From Ruegeria meonggei (GTDB lineage Bacteria; Pseudomonadota; Alphaproteobacteria; Rhodobacterales; Rhodobacteraceae), in assembly GCF_900172215.1 (NCBI RefSeq), contig NZ_FWFP01000003.1:365190-429189 (forward strand): 64,000 nucleotides of DNA, given 5' to 3'. The notes below the pieces were generated by a model. That model made no database searches and was not told where the DNA came from. It saw only the letters and a list, made by a program, of their open reading frames with translations. The translations under genes were made by a program, and so were the position numbers. Shown piece by piece: positions 43,318 to 51,372 of this stretch (position 1 is the stretch's first letter; each line of letters opens with the position of its first letter).

Positions 43318-43473
43318 TTATCGTCCTCTGAGAAACCGTTTTTCGTGTGTGAGACGATGACGAAGCTCTTCTCCTTTGCGACGTTCATGTTCCAAAAACA
43401 TGGAAGCGTGCGCTGGATCAGCCTTATCATGGGCAGAGAGTCCAGTGATGAATGTACCAAATAGATTTAACAT
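43318..43473 (-). CDS. Small charged protein, 51 residues, unknown
   Basis: ATG at 43471-43473 preceded by AAGGAG eight bases upstream opens a 51-codon frame: MLNLFGTFITGLSAHDKADP, AHASMFLEHERRKGEELRHR, LTHEKRFLRGR, stop TAA at 43318-43320. The first third is hydrophobic and helical; the rest is a highly charged amphipathic helix rich in Arg, Glu and His. It is the gene nearest the divergent LysR promoter and precedes DUF1330 and quinone reductase. No family recognised. The strong ribosome site and uninterrupted amphipathic pattern support it. Confidence 0.6.
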   Translation of the reverse strand: MLNLFGTFITGLSAHDKADPAHASMFLEHERRKGEELRHRLTHEKRFLRGR

Positions 43474-43580
43474 GCCACTTCTCCTTGAGTATTTGACAAT
43501 TCTTAAATTCTATATAGGCATGTAGGCAGCATATCGGCCAATCAATATGCTTCTCTATTTGTTAGTTCAGGTATCATATA

Positions 43581-44450
43581 ATGAACTGGTCACGAATACC
43601 GTCACTCGCAGCATTGCGTGCCTTTGAAGCCGCAGTACGACACCAAAGTTTCAGCAAGGCAGCGTCCGAGCTGAACGTCACGCACGCGGCGATTGCCCAT
43701 CATGTCCGCAGTCTTGAGGCGGAGTTTTCCGAAAGCCTGATGGTCAGGCAAGGTCGCGGGATTGTCGCCACGCCAGTGGGCACGCGGTTTGCCGAGGATT
43801 TGCAGACCGGTTTCGAAAGCATCGCAGACGGTGTCGAAAATCTACGGGCATTGGGCGAACAAAGGCCGCTCAACATTGCAGTGACTCCTATATTTGCAGC
43901 AAACTGGCTGATGCCGCGCATTGGCGATTTCTGGGCACTGCACCCGGAAATTTCCCTGAACATCAATCCAGGCGTCGATTTGGTCGACTTGCGAAAAAGC
44001 GGAACCGATCTGGCGATCAGATATGGCAATGGGGAATGGCCCGCACTCAAGTCTCAACTGCTGACAGATGGCGACTTCTTAGTTGTCGCGCATCCAGACC
44101 TGATTGGCGACAGAAAGGTAGATTGCTTACCGGATGTTTTAGACCTGCCGTGGATCATGGAACGTCATATGATGGAACGAAAAGCGCTTGTTGAGCGGGA
44201 AGGCGTCGACTTTGACAAGGTCAAACTCACACTCTTGAATACCAACGCATTGGTGTTGTCAGCCGTCGCCGCCAAGCTTGGAGTCACGGTCCAACCCAAG
44301 TCCATTGTGGAGCGGGACATCGTTTCTGGGGACCTGGTCAAGATCTGTGCACTCAATCAGCGGAATCTTGGTTACTACATGGTTACTTTGCCGGATCGGC
44401 AGCCTAAAGGGCTGCGTGAATTTATGAAGTGGCTCAGGACAAACAAGTGA
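43581..44450 (+). CDS. LysR-family regulator, GcvA-like
   Basis: 289 residues: HTH at the N-terminus (SLAALRAFEAAVRHQSFSKAASELNVTHAAIAHHVRSLEAEFSESLMVRQGRGIVATPVG) and effector domain (LNIAVTPIFAANWLMPRIGDFWALHPEISLNINPGVDLVDLRKSGTDLAIRYGNGEWPAL...), which places it in the GcvA branch. It is divergent from the small protein/DUF1330/quinone reductase set with a 107-bp spacer. Likely controls those genes, perhaps in response to a quinone or electrophile; the effector is inference from the target genes. Confidence 0.92.
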   Translation: MNWSRIPSLAALRAFEAAVRHQSFSKAASELNVTHAAIAHHVRSLEAEFSESLMVRQGRGIVATPVGTRFAEDLQTGFESIADGVENLRALGEQRPLNIAVTPIFAANWLMPRIGDFWALHPEISLNINPGVDLVDLRKSGTDLAIRYGNGEWPALKSQLLTDGDFLVVAHPDLIGDRKVDCLPDVLDLPWIMERHMMERKALVEREGVDFDKVKLTLLNTNALVLSAVAAKLGVTVQPKSIVERDIVSGDLVKICALNQRNLGYYMVTLPDRQPKGLREFMKWLRTNK

Positions 44451-44510
44451 ACTGGGTTCTTGGAAGCACAATGATGATGCCAATATCGTCGGCGCTTGAG
44501 CAGAAAACTG

Positions 44511-44565
44511 AAATGCTGCGTTAGCAAGACCGTATTGCCGACATTCGCCGCGCCTGCGAAATTGG
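44511..44565. repeat. Dispersed intergenic hairpin repeat (diverged)
   Basis: AAATGCTGCGTTAGCAAGAC, CGTATTGCCGACATTCGCCG, then CGCCTGCGAAATTGG; the ends match the copy at 22023 while the first stem is degraded. Confidence 0.5.
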
Positions 44566-44643
44566 GGAGCGACCGAAGTAACAGACTCGGCGCATTCCAC
44601 TCGGTCTCTCCATGACGGAACGCAAACAACGGCAGATGGGCGA

Positions 44644-45225
44644 TCATTCTTCGACTTCAAGTACTGTTTCCTGCCCGTTTTCAAGCAGATAGACGATACC
44701 CTGAAGATTTGACAATTGGCCTGCTTGCGCCAACTCAATACCGCGAACATGAGCTCGAAGCACCTGCCCCAGCAAACCATGGGCCACGATCACGGTCGGC
44801 CCGGTTAAATCCTTGACAAAGCTGCAAATGCGATCATGAAATGCGACAATTCCTTCGCCCCCTTCCGCTGCTTCATAGATATCAAGCGCTGTCGGGCCAT
44901 TGGCCTGCCATTCGATATGTTCAGCCATGATATCCGCCCGATAGCGGCCCTGCCAGCGCCCTGCATCAATCTCCATCAGTCGCGGATCAGTGGTATAATC
45001 TGCACCGGCAAGCGCAATGTCAGCCGTTTGGCGGGCGCGACCCAAAGGTGAAGCAAATATCGCGGGCTTCCCTGCCAGTATTTTTGGCATGATCAACGCC
45101 TGACGCCGGGCTTCGGCTATTCCCTGTTCGGTCAATGGCGAATCCAGCTGCCCCTGAAGGCGGTAGTCGCGGTTCCATTCCGTCTGTCCGTGGCGAAGAA
45201 ACCATAAAGTGGGTAAAGATCTCAT
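44644..45225 (-). CDS. Histidine phosphatase family protein
   Basis: A 193-residue member of the phosphoglycerate-mutase-like superfamily. The phospho-accepting His is in WFLRHGQTEWNRDYRLQGQLDSPLTEQGIAEA near the N-terminus; the second catalytic His is in VIVAHGLLGQVLRAH, with ASPLGRARQTADIAL and EIDAGRWQGR between. Such enzymes dephosphorylate sugar phosphates or small metabolites in the cytoplasm; substrate unknown. ATG 45225 follows GAAGG. It is separated by 328 bp from the murA-like gene on the same strand. Confidence 0.9.
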   Translation of the reverse strand: MRSLPTLWFLRHGQTEWNRDYRLQGQLDSPLTEQGIAEARRQALIMPKILAGKPAIFASPLGRARQTADIALAGADYTTDPRLMEIDAGRWQGRYRADIMAEHIEWQANGPTALDIYEAAEGGEGIVAFHDRICSFVKDLTGPTVIVAHGLLGQVLRAHVRGIELAQAGQLSNLQGIVYLLENGQETVLEVEE

Positions 45226-45553
45226 GCCGTGCCTTCTGCGCCAAGTCCCCAAAAGAGGTCAACAGGAAGCTACCCTGGAGACAACTGTTCGCGGAGGAAC
45301 CGACCACAAACACGCCGCCACGACAAGGGGCGACATAATGGGTCAAGTTGAGTGCTTGGTTGTTGACGCAATATCGCAGCGACTACAGCCGAGCAACACT
45401 CCAAAAACCCTTGGTTACACGGGAGGCTGTTGGCTCTACGGAGAAACAGGAAACGCAGTCGCAGCCGAAAGTTCAGCATTCAATCCAATTGAAGGTTGCC
45501 TGGTCAGTTTCAACCTTGGAACGGGTACTTTCATCCTCGAACATACGTGGAAA
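45226..45553. other. Gene-free stretch
   Basis: About 330 bp between the histidine phosphatase and the murA paralogue. An open frame from 45338 on the plus strand has an AAGGGG upstream but runs antisense into the end of murA and shows no family features. No hairpin or repeat seen. Confidence 0.4.
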
Positions 45554-46864
45554 TCAAGTCCGTGCTGGCGTCCTGGAAATCTTGGCGCCGAGGGCATTGA
45601 GCCTCTCATCAATGCGCTCGTATCCGCGTTCAATCTGTTGGGCATTGTTAATGATTGACGTTCCTTCGGCGCCCATTGCCGCGATCAGCATTGCCATGCC
45701 CGCTCGGATATCCGGGCTTTCCAAACGTGATGCTCGCAATCTGGTTGGGCCGGAAATAACCGCGCGATGCGGATCACAAAGAACAATCCGAGCACCCATC
45801 GCGATCAGCTTGTCCACGAAGAACATACGGGATTCGTACATCTTTTCGAACATCAATACCATGCCCTCGCAATGAGTAGCTGTCACAATAGCGATCGAAA
45901 TTGTGTCAGCAGGAAAGGCCGGCCAGGGTTGGTCTTCGATCTTCGGGACGTGTCCACCAAAATCGGGCACAACTTTCTTTTCCTGCATTCGTGGCACGAT
46001 GAGATCGTCACCCTCAATACGACATCGCACACCAAGCTTGTCGAAACCCATAAGAGTGGATCGAAGATGTTCGACGCCTGCATTGGTGATCCGCAATTCG
46101 GAATTGGTGACAGCGGCAAGACCGATCAGCGATCCGACTTCAACATAATCGGTTCCAATCCTGTGCTTTGCGGGTTGGAGATCGCGTCCGCCGTGTATCT
46201 TCATGCAGTTTGTGCCGATGCCTTCGATCTCTCCACCCATCGCTATCAGGAAGTGAGCCAAATCCTGAACATGAGGTTCCGATGCGCAATTCCTGAGGAT
46301 CGTCGTGCCTTTAGCGGCCACCGCGGCACTTAGGGCATTTTCAGTCGCAGTTACCGATGGTTCATCCATGAAGACGTCAGCGCCAACAAGCTTACTTGCG
46401 CGAAATTCATATGATCCGTTAACTGAGATATCTGCACCCAAACACTGTAACGCCAAGAAATGTGTATCAAGTCTGCGCCGACCGATCACATCCCCGCCTG
46501 GGGGAGGCAACGTGACCTCGCCACATCGCGCGAGCATCGGCCCGGCCAATAGAATGGAGGCTCGTATCCGGCCGCAGAGATCGGGATCGAGATCTGCCGG
46601 CCGGATATCCCGCGCATGAATGCGGAGCACGTTTGTCCCGATCCATTCCGTTTCTGCACCAACTGACGCAATGAGTTCGACCAAGGCTTCAACATCCCGT
46701 ATTCGCGGAACATTGGATAATTTGACGTGAGCCTCGTTCAATAGAGCCGCTGCGATAATCGGCAGGGCAGCATTTTTATTGCCTGATGGCGTTATGTTTC
46801 CGGAAAGCTGGTGCCCTCCTTCCACAACATACTCAATGCGTTCACTCGCTCTCGGTGCTGCCAT
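45554..46864 (-). CDS. murA: UDP-N-acetylglucosamine 1-carboxyvinyltransferase paralogue with active-site Asp
   Basis: A 436-residue EPSP-synthase-fold enzyme that transfers enolpyruvate to UDP-GlcNAc, the first committed peptidoglycan step. Family landmarks: GNITPSGNKNAALPIIAAALL (Lys30), NVPRIRDVEALVELI, RIRASILLAGPMLAR, LDTHFLALQCLGA, and PDIRAGMAMLIAAMGAEGTS. The loop normally reading GGCxIG reads PPPGGDVIGRRRLD, so Asp125 replaces the Cys attacked by fosfomycin. Asp variants occur naturally in other phyla and are fosfomycin-insensitive. It sits by a regulator rather than in a wall-gene cluster, suggesting a second, accessory MurA. Confidence 0.9.
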   Translation of the reverse strand: MAAPRASERIEYVVEGGHQLSGNITPSGNKNAALPIIAAALLNEAHVKLSNVPRIRDVEALVELIASVGAETEWIGTNVLRIHARDIRPADLDPDLCGRIRASILLAGPMLARCGEVTLPPPGGDVIGRRRLDTHFLALQCLGADISVNGSYEFRASKLVGADVFMDEPSVTATENALSAAVAAKGTTILRNCASEPHVQDLAHFLIAMGGEIEGIGTNCMKIHGGRDLQPAKHRIGTDYVEVGSLIGLAAVTNSELRITNAGVEHLRSTLMGFDKLGVRCRIEGDDLIVPRMQEKKVVPDFGGHVPKIEDQPWPAFPADTISIAIVTATHCEGMVLMFEKMYESRMFFVDKLIAMGARIVLCDPHRAVISGPTRLRASRLESPDIRAGMAMLIAAMGAEGTSIINNAQQIERGYERIDERLNALGAKISRTPART

Positions 46865-46878
46865 GCCTCATTCCTATT

Positions 46879-47409
46879 TTAGGTGTTTTGTATTCTTCGT
46901 GCATAGTTGCGGGCAGATTTTGCCCGATTGCCACACGTTTCCATAGTGCACCATTTGCGCCGACCATTCTTGGTTTCATCAATAAACAACCATCCACATT
47001 CCGAGCCGGGACATTTCTTCACACGTTTCAATTCACGCTCGTCGCTCAGAACTGACAGCGCTGAAACGGCAATGAGACTTAGGATTGGTTGTTGACGAAC
47101 ATATTCGACAGTTCCGCATTCATGGATGACTAATTTGCTCACGTGCTTAGTGAACTGGTCGATACTCACCCGCTCACCTTTAACGAACAGCGATCGCAGT
47201 TGAGATCGAAATGTGTGGAGGTCTTCTATCAAGTCGGGGGGGAGAGCATCAGGCAGGCTTAGGGCACGCATCCATAGCTCTAGGTCACTGAAGCTTTCGA
47301 TCTTTTCCTCGAGAACGCGGTCATCGGTGGTCCAATTCGCGGTATTCAGGAAATCGAGCGCAAGCCGGCCCGCAATTGGTCGAACAATCGAATGTGTACT
47401 GTAGCTCAT
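46879..47409 (-). CDS. CGNR zinc-finger (ABATE-domain) regulator
   Basis: A 176-residue protein. The N-terminal ABATE domain (GRLALDFLNTANWTTDDRVLEEKIESFSDLELWMRALSLPD...) is followed by a C-terminal treble-clef CGNR zinc finger, CPGSECGWLFIDETKNGRRKWCTMETCGNRAKSARNYARR, with four zinc Cys. Such proteins are presumed stress-linked DNA-binding regulators. ATG 47409 was chosen since the conserved GRLALDFLNT begins shortly after. It is divergent from azlCD with two copies of an AACC-N8-GGTT site between, and only 14 bp from murA, with which it may share a transcript. Confidence 0.88.
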   Translation of the reverse strand: MSYSTHSIVRPIAGRLALDFLNTANWTTDDRVLEEKIESFSDLELWMRALSLPDALPPDLIEDLHTFRSQLRSLFVKGERVSIDQFTKHVSKLVIHECGTVEYVRQQPILSLIAVSALSVLSDERELKRVKKCPGSECGWLFIDETKNGRRKWCTMETCGNRAKSARNYARRIQNT

Positions 47410-47419
47410 GAAGCTTTCT

Positions 47420-47435
47420 AACCACTGTAATGGTT
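47420..47435. promoter_or_regulatory. Inverted-repeat operator, site 1
   Basis: AACCACTGTAATGGTT, arms AACC(A) and (T)GGTT, in the spacer between the CGNR regulator and azlC. The same pattern recurs 39 bp away. Confidence 0.55.
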
Positions 47436-47458
47436 GACTCGCAAGGAAAGATATTTCT

Positions 47459-47474
47459 AACCTTAGCAATGGTT
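47459..47474. promoter_or_regulatory. Inverted-repeat operator, site 2
   Basis: AACCTTAGCAATGGTT shares AACC, the AAT and GGTT with site 1 in the same register and is flanked by T and A, extending the dyad to TAACC/GGTTA. The 39-bp centre spacing places both on one face of the helix. Confidence 0.55.
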
Positions 47475-47504
47475 AGAATCGACGATTCCACAAATCAGAA
47501 AGAA

Positions 47505-48194
47505 ATGGTCCCTGTTGCGCTGTCAGTGAAAGGTGCCTTGCGAGGCATGATGCGCCTTGCTCCGATCTCGGTATTTGTTGTTCCGTTTGGCGTTGGGTTT
47601 GGCATCGCCGCAATCGAACAGGGACTAACCGTTGTCCAGGCCGTCGCAATGAGCGCTGTGGTGTTTTCTGGCGCAGCTCAGTTTGCATCTCTTGAGTTTT
47701 GGCCCGAGCCAGTCGGACTGACCTCGATTGCACTAGTCATGTTCGCGGTGAATGCGCGGTTTATCATTACTGGTGCAGCTCTCTCAACGTGGTTGAACCA
47801 GCTCCCAATTCTCACCAGGTGGTTTTCCCTGTCATTTCTTAGCGATCCAAATTTTGTAGACAGCCGGTCGGCGTTTCAGGCAGGCGAAAAGGATGTCGGG
47901 GTTTTTCTTGGGGGTGGATTGATACTATGGCTAACCTGGGTTGGAGGAACAGTTCTTGGTGCCCTCGCTGGAGAAAACCTTGGCGATCTGAAAGTCTACG
48001 GATTTGACGTCGTCATGGTCTGTTTCTTCGCCACCGCGATCACAAGTCGTTTGAAGCCCCTTTCCGCAGTTGTTCCCGCGTTCATTTCGGCCGCGATTGC
48101 GATCGCAACGTTGGATTTGTTGCCATTGGGTTGGAACATAATCGCTGCGTCTGTCGCAGGAGGAATGTGGGGAGCCTATCAGAATGCCGTCTGA
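47505..48194 (+). CDS. azlC: AzlC-family branched-chain amino acid exporter subunit
   Basis: A 229-residue membrane protein, large subunit of the AzlCD exporter. Characteristic text: GALRGMMRLAPISVFVVPFGVGFGIAAIEQGLTVVQAVAMSAVVFSGAAQFASLEF, then MFAVNARFIITGAALSTWL and FSLSFLSDPNFVDS. About seven to eight helices. ATG 47505 is preferred because an earlier ATG (47469) falls inside operator site 2; the longer start remains possible. It overlaps azlD by 11 bp. Likely under control of the divergent CGNR regulator. Confidence 0.87.
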   Translation: MVPVALSVKGALRGMMRLAPISVFVVPFGVGFGIAAIEQGLTVVQAVAMSAVVFSGAAQFASLEFWPEPVGLTSIALVMFAVNARFIITGAALSTWLNQLPILTRWFSLSFLSDPNFVDSRSAFQAGEKDVGVFLGGGLILWLTWVGGTVLGALAGENLGDLKVYGFDVVMVCFFATAITSRLKPLSAVVPAFISAAIAIATLDLLPLGWNIIAASVAGGMWGAYQNAV

Positions 48195-48489
48195 ATTGGC
48201 GCCGTGGGCAGCAATGGGAGTGATCGCCACCATCACTTTCCTCAATCGAATCGCAGGTCCATTTATCATGAGCCGCCTACGGACCTCCGCGAGGGTTGAG
48301 AGGTTCTTGGACGCAATGTCAGTATCCGTCATCGTCGCATTGATTTCATCTGCACTCGCTCGAGGCACAATACGTGAAGTTGTAGCGGTAGGCGCTTCAG
48401 CTTTGGCAATGCTGTGGTTCAATAATGCAATTGTAGCTCTAATTGCGGGCACCTCCGCCGCGGCGCTTTGGCTAAAGTTCCTTGCATGA
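48184..48489 (+). CDS. azlD: AzlD-family small subunit of amino acid exporter
   Basis: A 101-residue membrane protein with three to four helices: APWAAMGVIATITFLNRIAGPFIMSRL, ARVERFLDAMSVSVIVALISSALA, VAVGASALAMLWFNNAIVALIAGTSAAALWLKFL. The RxxRFLxxxPxxVL-like AlkD segment is matched by ARVERFLDAMSVSVIVAL. AzlC and AzlD together form the exporter for branched-chain amino acids or their analogues. It overlaps azlC, indicating coupled translation. Confidence 0.87.
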   Translation: MPSELAPWAAMGVIATITFLNRIAGPFIMSRLRTSARVERFLDAMSVSVIVALISSALARGTIREVVAVGASALAMLWFNNAIVALIAGTSAAALWLKFLA

Positions 48490-48539
48490 TCTCGACGGGC
48501 ATGGTGGACGGCCCAGAGCTGCCCTTCATCTCATAGCCA

Positions 48540-48575
48540 AACGCTGCGGCGCAGCTTCCCGAAAGCGGACGTTAA
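48540..48575. repeat. Dispersed intergenic hairpin repeat (short form)
   Basis: AACGCTGCGGCGCAGCTTCC then CGAAAGCGGACGTT, with a GCTGC-GGC-GCAGC hairpin between the convergent azlD and monooxygenase genes, where it could help termination. Confidence 0.5.
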
Positions 48576-48588
48576 CCTGTTCAAGATC

Positions 48589-50199
48589 TCATGAGAGAGC
48601 TGGTGATTGTAGCAAACCAGGAAATGCAGCGTCCAATGGATTTTTTAGCAGCGTGATATCGTCCACATCATCGTTTCGACTGCCAATACGACCATCCGGT
48701 CTGATCCACAAAGCCGAGCGCACAGCAATACCCAACCGATTGTGACAATTCAGCTCTGGATCGATCAGTAGCGAATTCTCATCAAAATCAAGTACTCTGC
48801 GCGCGGCTGCCCCTTCGGTGCTATGAGCGACTACGACCAGATCAAGCGCCTTATTGCTCACTTTGACAAGGTCAATTGCTGCTTTCACAAGTTGCTCGGC
48901 CTCCAATCCACCATCACTGATCAGAAGAAGAACTGTGTTGTACAGTGACGACAACGCACCTGTGAGAAAAACTGCAGCGCCGTTTGCTTTATATAGGCCT
49001 ATGTCGCCCGGCACATGAGTTCCGGGGCCGGGCCCAATCGAAGGCTGCTCTCCAACAGAAATGCTGCTGGCTGCATAGTTCCCCATCACTGGCTCGTACC
49101 CATTTCCACCATTTTTAAGATAGGCCCAAAAATTCACTGCGAATTGTCGAATTGCCCTGCTTCTTTCAACCGGATCGCTGGTCGACCAGAGGTCGTCGTT
49201 TTTTTGACCAACATCAATCATAGCGCGACCTGCGGGGCGGCGCTCACTTTCATAGGTGTCTAAAAGAGCATCATCGGCGTGCCCAGATACGACTGATGCT
49301 AATTTCCAACCCAAATTCATTGCGTCCTGTATTCCAGTATTCATTCCCGCAGCACTTCCTGCTGACATGGCATGACATGCATCCCCGCAGATTAGCACCC
49401 TTCCAACTCGGTAATCAGAAGCTAATCGAGCCGAACACTGAAAGCTGACATCTGAAATCGGTGGGCCGAGGCGCACGCTTGGTGCGACATCGCGCAAAAT
49501 ATCATGTAGCGAAGTCCAACTGTCGTCACAGTGGTTCAACGAAAGAGAATATATTCTGAAGGCCGATCTTGTCTGATAAATTGCGACCACAAGATGATCC
49601 AGATACAACATCCCGTGGTTTGCTTTGTATGGCCAACCTTCGATTTGCGCATCCAGCACATGCCAGTGAAGGTCACTATCGTGGCCTTCAAACCCAATGC
49701 CAGCAGCTTGCCGTATTGTACTGTGCACACCATCACAACCAATCAGCCAAGAGGTTTCGACCCTCTCTTCCCCACCGGCTCGGTTTTTCAAGACAGAGAT
49801 GACTCCTTTCGCACTCTGTTCATATCGTACAAGCTCCAACCCGCGCTCGATAAGCACGCCCAGGCTCTCCAGCCGCGCAATCAGAATAGGGATCAGATCA
49901 TCTTCGCCGAGATTGAGGTGCCATGGCCAGCGCTCATCAGATGATATAGCAAGCGCTGCAGTTCTGCCTTCAAAGGATTGCTCCATAGACTGAACCGGAA
50001 CACCTTGCTCGAATATCTGATCAAGGACACCCAACTGCTCTGCTGCATAAAACGTTGACGGCTTTACTACAAATGCGCGCGGCGTAGTTGGTGCGGATGT
50101 ATCGCGGTCGATTATGCGCAGATCAATGCCACGGCGCGCCAGTTCAATCGCCAGCACCAACCCGCTGGGCCCGGCACCAGAAACAAGTACGTCAGTCAA
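48589..50199 (-). CDS. FAD-dependent monooxygenase (PheA/TfdB family)
   Basis: A 536-residue class A flavoprotein hydroxylase. N-terminal dinucleotide-binding motif VLVSGAGPSGLVLAIELARRGIDLRIIDRD, the NADPH/FAD motif SWLIGCDGVHSTIRQAAGIGFEG, and the second FAD motif VGRVLICGDACHAMSAGSAAGMNTGIQDAMNLGWKLA are present, with a C-terminal thioredoxin-like domain. These enzymes hydroxylate phenolic or polyketide aromatics. The TTG start at 50197-50199 is supported by AAGGAG seven bases upstream and by the flavin motif beginning at residue 4. Last gene of a set under the LysR at 52864. Confidence 0.92.
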   Translation of the reverse strand: MTDVLVSGAGPSGLVLAIELARRGIDLRIIDRDTSAPTTPRAFVVKPSTFYAAEQLGVLDQIFEQGVPVQSMEQSFEGRTAALAISSDERWPWHLNLGEDDLIPILIARLESLGVLIERGLELVRYEQSAKGVISVLKNRAGGEERVETSWLIGCDGVHSTIRQAAGIGFEGHDSDLHWHVLDAQIEGWPYKANHGMLYLDHLVVAIYQTRSAFRIYSLSLNHCDDSWTSLHDILRDVAPSVRLGPPISDVSFQCSARLASDYRVGRVLICGDACHAMSAGSAAGMNTGIQDAMNLGWKLASVVSGHADDALLDTYESERRPAGRAMIDVGQKNDDLWSTSDPVERSRAIRQFAVNFWAYLKNGGNGYEPVMGNYAASSISVGEQPSIGPGPGTHVPGDIGLYKANGAAVFLTGALSSLYNTVLLLISDGGLEAEQLVKAAIDLVKVSNKALDLVVVAHSTEGAAARRVLDFDENSLLIDPELNCHNRLGIAVRSALWIRPDGRIGSRNDDVDDITLLKNPLDAAFPGLLQSPALS

Positions 50200-50365
50200 T
50201 TGATCACTCCTTTTGGGGTTTTTTTGCGCTATCTTGAGGAGCTCCGCAAATTCATTGTCATTTAATCAATTGTTACCATTCATGTTGTACCGGTTAGGAA
50301 TGACGCCCGCTTGGGGCTGCGAACAGTCTATTGGGAGTCGCCACCTTTTCTCGTTCAAACCGCGT

Positions 50366-51256
50366 TTAGCTACCAGCCAAAAAGTGTTTTGCAGGTATTT
50401 TGGTGTAAGCCCCATCATAGAAAAAGTTCAACCAAACGGAATGGCCATCGGAATAGATATCTGAAACGCCGCGGGTATCTGATCCTGCGCCGAGCGAATG
50501 TACACCGCCTTCCGTATCCAACTGCATCAGCTTGAACGCCTGGTGAGCCTGATGCCCGCGGTAACCGCCGACAACCACCGTTCCATTTACAACCTCAATG
50601 GATTCAAGATTTCCAAATCCATCCGCCAGCTTTTCTGACAGGCCGGCCTCATCCAATTCTGAGATACGATAAACAGCGCTGTCCCAAGCGTCATCAGCAC
50701 CCCATGACACCGCATAGATTTGGCCGTCAGTAATCTCGAATCTGGCAAGACCATTGATCTGAACATCTTTCAGAGCCGGTCGAATTTCTCCGGTGTTTGC
50801 CGACACAGTGACAAAACCCCCACGCCCAAAATCGCTGACAAGCAAAGTGGCATCGTTCAGCACCTCGACATCGTAGAAGAACACACCTTCTTCGTCGTAA
50901 CTCCTACGCCAGTTGACGTCCCCTTCGGGGGAGAGCGAAATTACTTGATTGCCATCCACAAGGACAATTTGTTCGCCAAGTTCAACCAACCCGGTCGGGT
51001 TGCGGAGACCTTCGCCGTCGGACAGAGTGATACTCTCATGTACACCGTTCGGACCGAGTTTATAGAGTCCACCATTGGTGGCTTGTGATCCAAATTCTTC
51101 ACCAGGGCCACCAGGGCCGATAGAAATCGCATAGACGTCTGCCTCAATAGGCAGGATTGCTTCGGTGAAGGGTGGCAGACCACTGACTAGGATCTCTTCT
51201 GCGGCAACAGGTTGAACAATCGTCAAAGTTAACAAGGCGCTCAAGCATTTTGTCAT
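50366..51256 (-). CDS. Secreted beta-propeller protein
   Basis: 296 residues with a signal peptide (MTKCLSALLTLTIVQPVAAEE), then repeated strands of an SMP-30/NHL-like propeller: YAISIGPGGPG, GLYKLGPNG, GLVELGEQIVLVDGNQVISLSPEGDVNWRR, ATLLVSDFGRGGFVTVSANTGEI, RFEITDGQIYAVSWG, and VVNGTVVVGGYRG. Found in the periplasm. It resembles ScyD/ScyE-type proteins in layout. It may bind or hydrolyse a lactone or sense the substrate of the neighbouring monooxygenase and hydrolase. Start at 51256 was chosen for the signal peptide. Confidence 0.75.
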   Translation of the reverse strand: MTKCLSALLTLTIVQPVAAEEILVSGLPPFTEAILPIEADVYAISIGPGGPGEEFGSQATNGGLYKLGPNGVHESITLSDGEGLRNPTGLVELGEQIVLVDGNQVISLSPEGDVNWRRSYDEEGVFFYDVEVLNDATLLVSDFGRGGFVTVSANTGEIRPALKDVQINGLARFEITDGQIYAVSWGADDAWDSAVYRISELDEAGLSEKLADGFGNLESIEVVNGTVVVGGYRGHQAHQAFKLMQLDTEGGVHSLGAGSDTRGVSDIYSDGHSVWLNFFYDGAYTKIPAKHFLAGS

Positions 51257-51372
51257 TGTCAAAACTCTCTTTGAAACGGCCTGCCGTCGAGGCCATGCTA
51301 CATTGCTCCGCAACGGATGATCACGAACCAGAAATTGTGGGGGGCTCGTGATCACCGCGTATCGGAGCAGCG

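Noticed and set aside
45338..45658. A 106-codon plus-strand frame with an AAGGGG upstream
   Set aside because: Its last third is antisense to the murA-like gene and no family similarity is seen.
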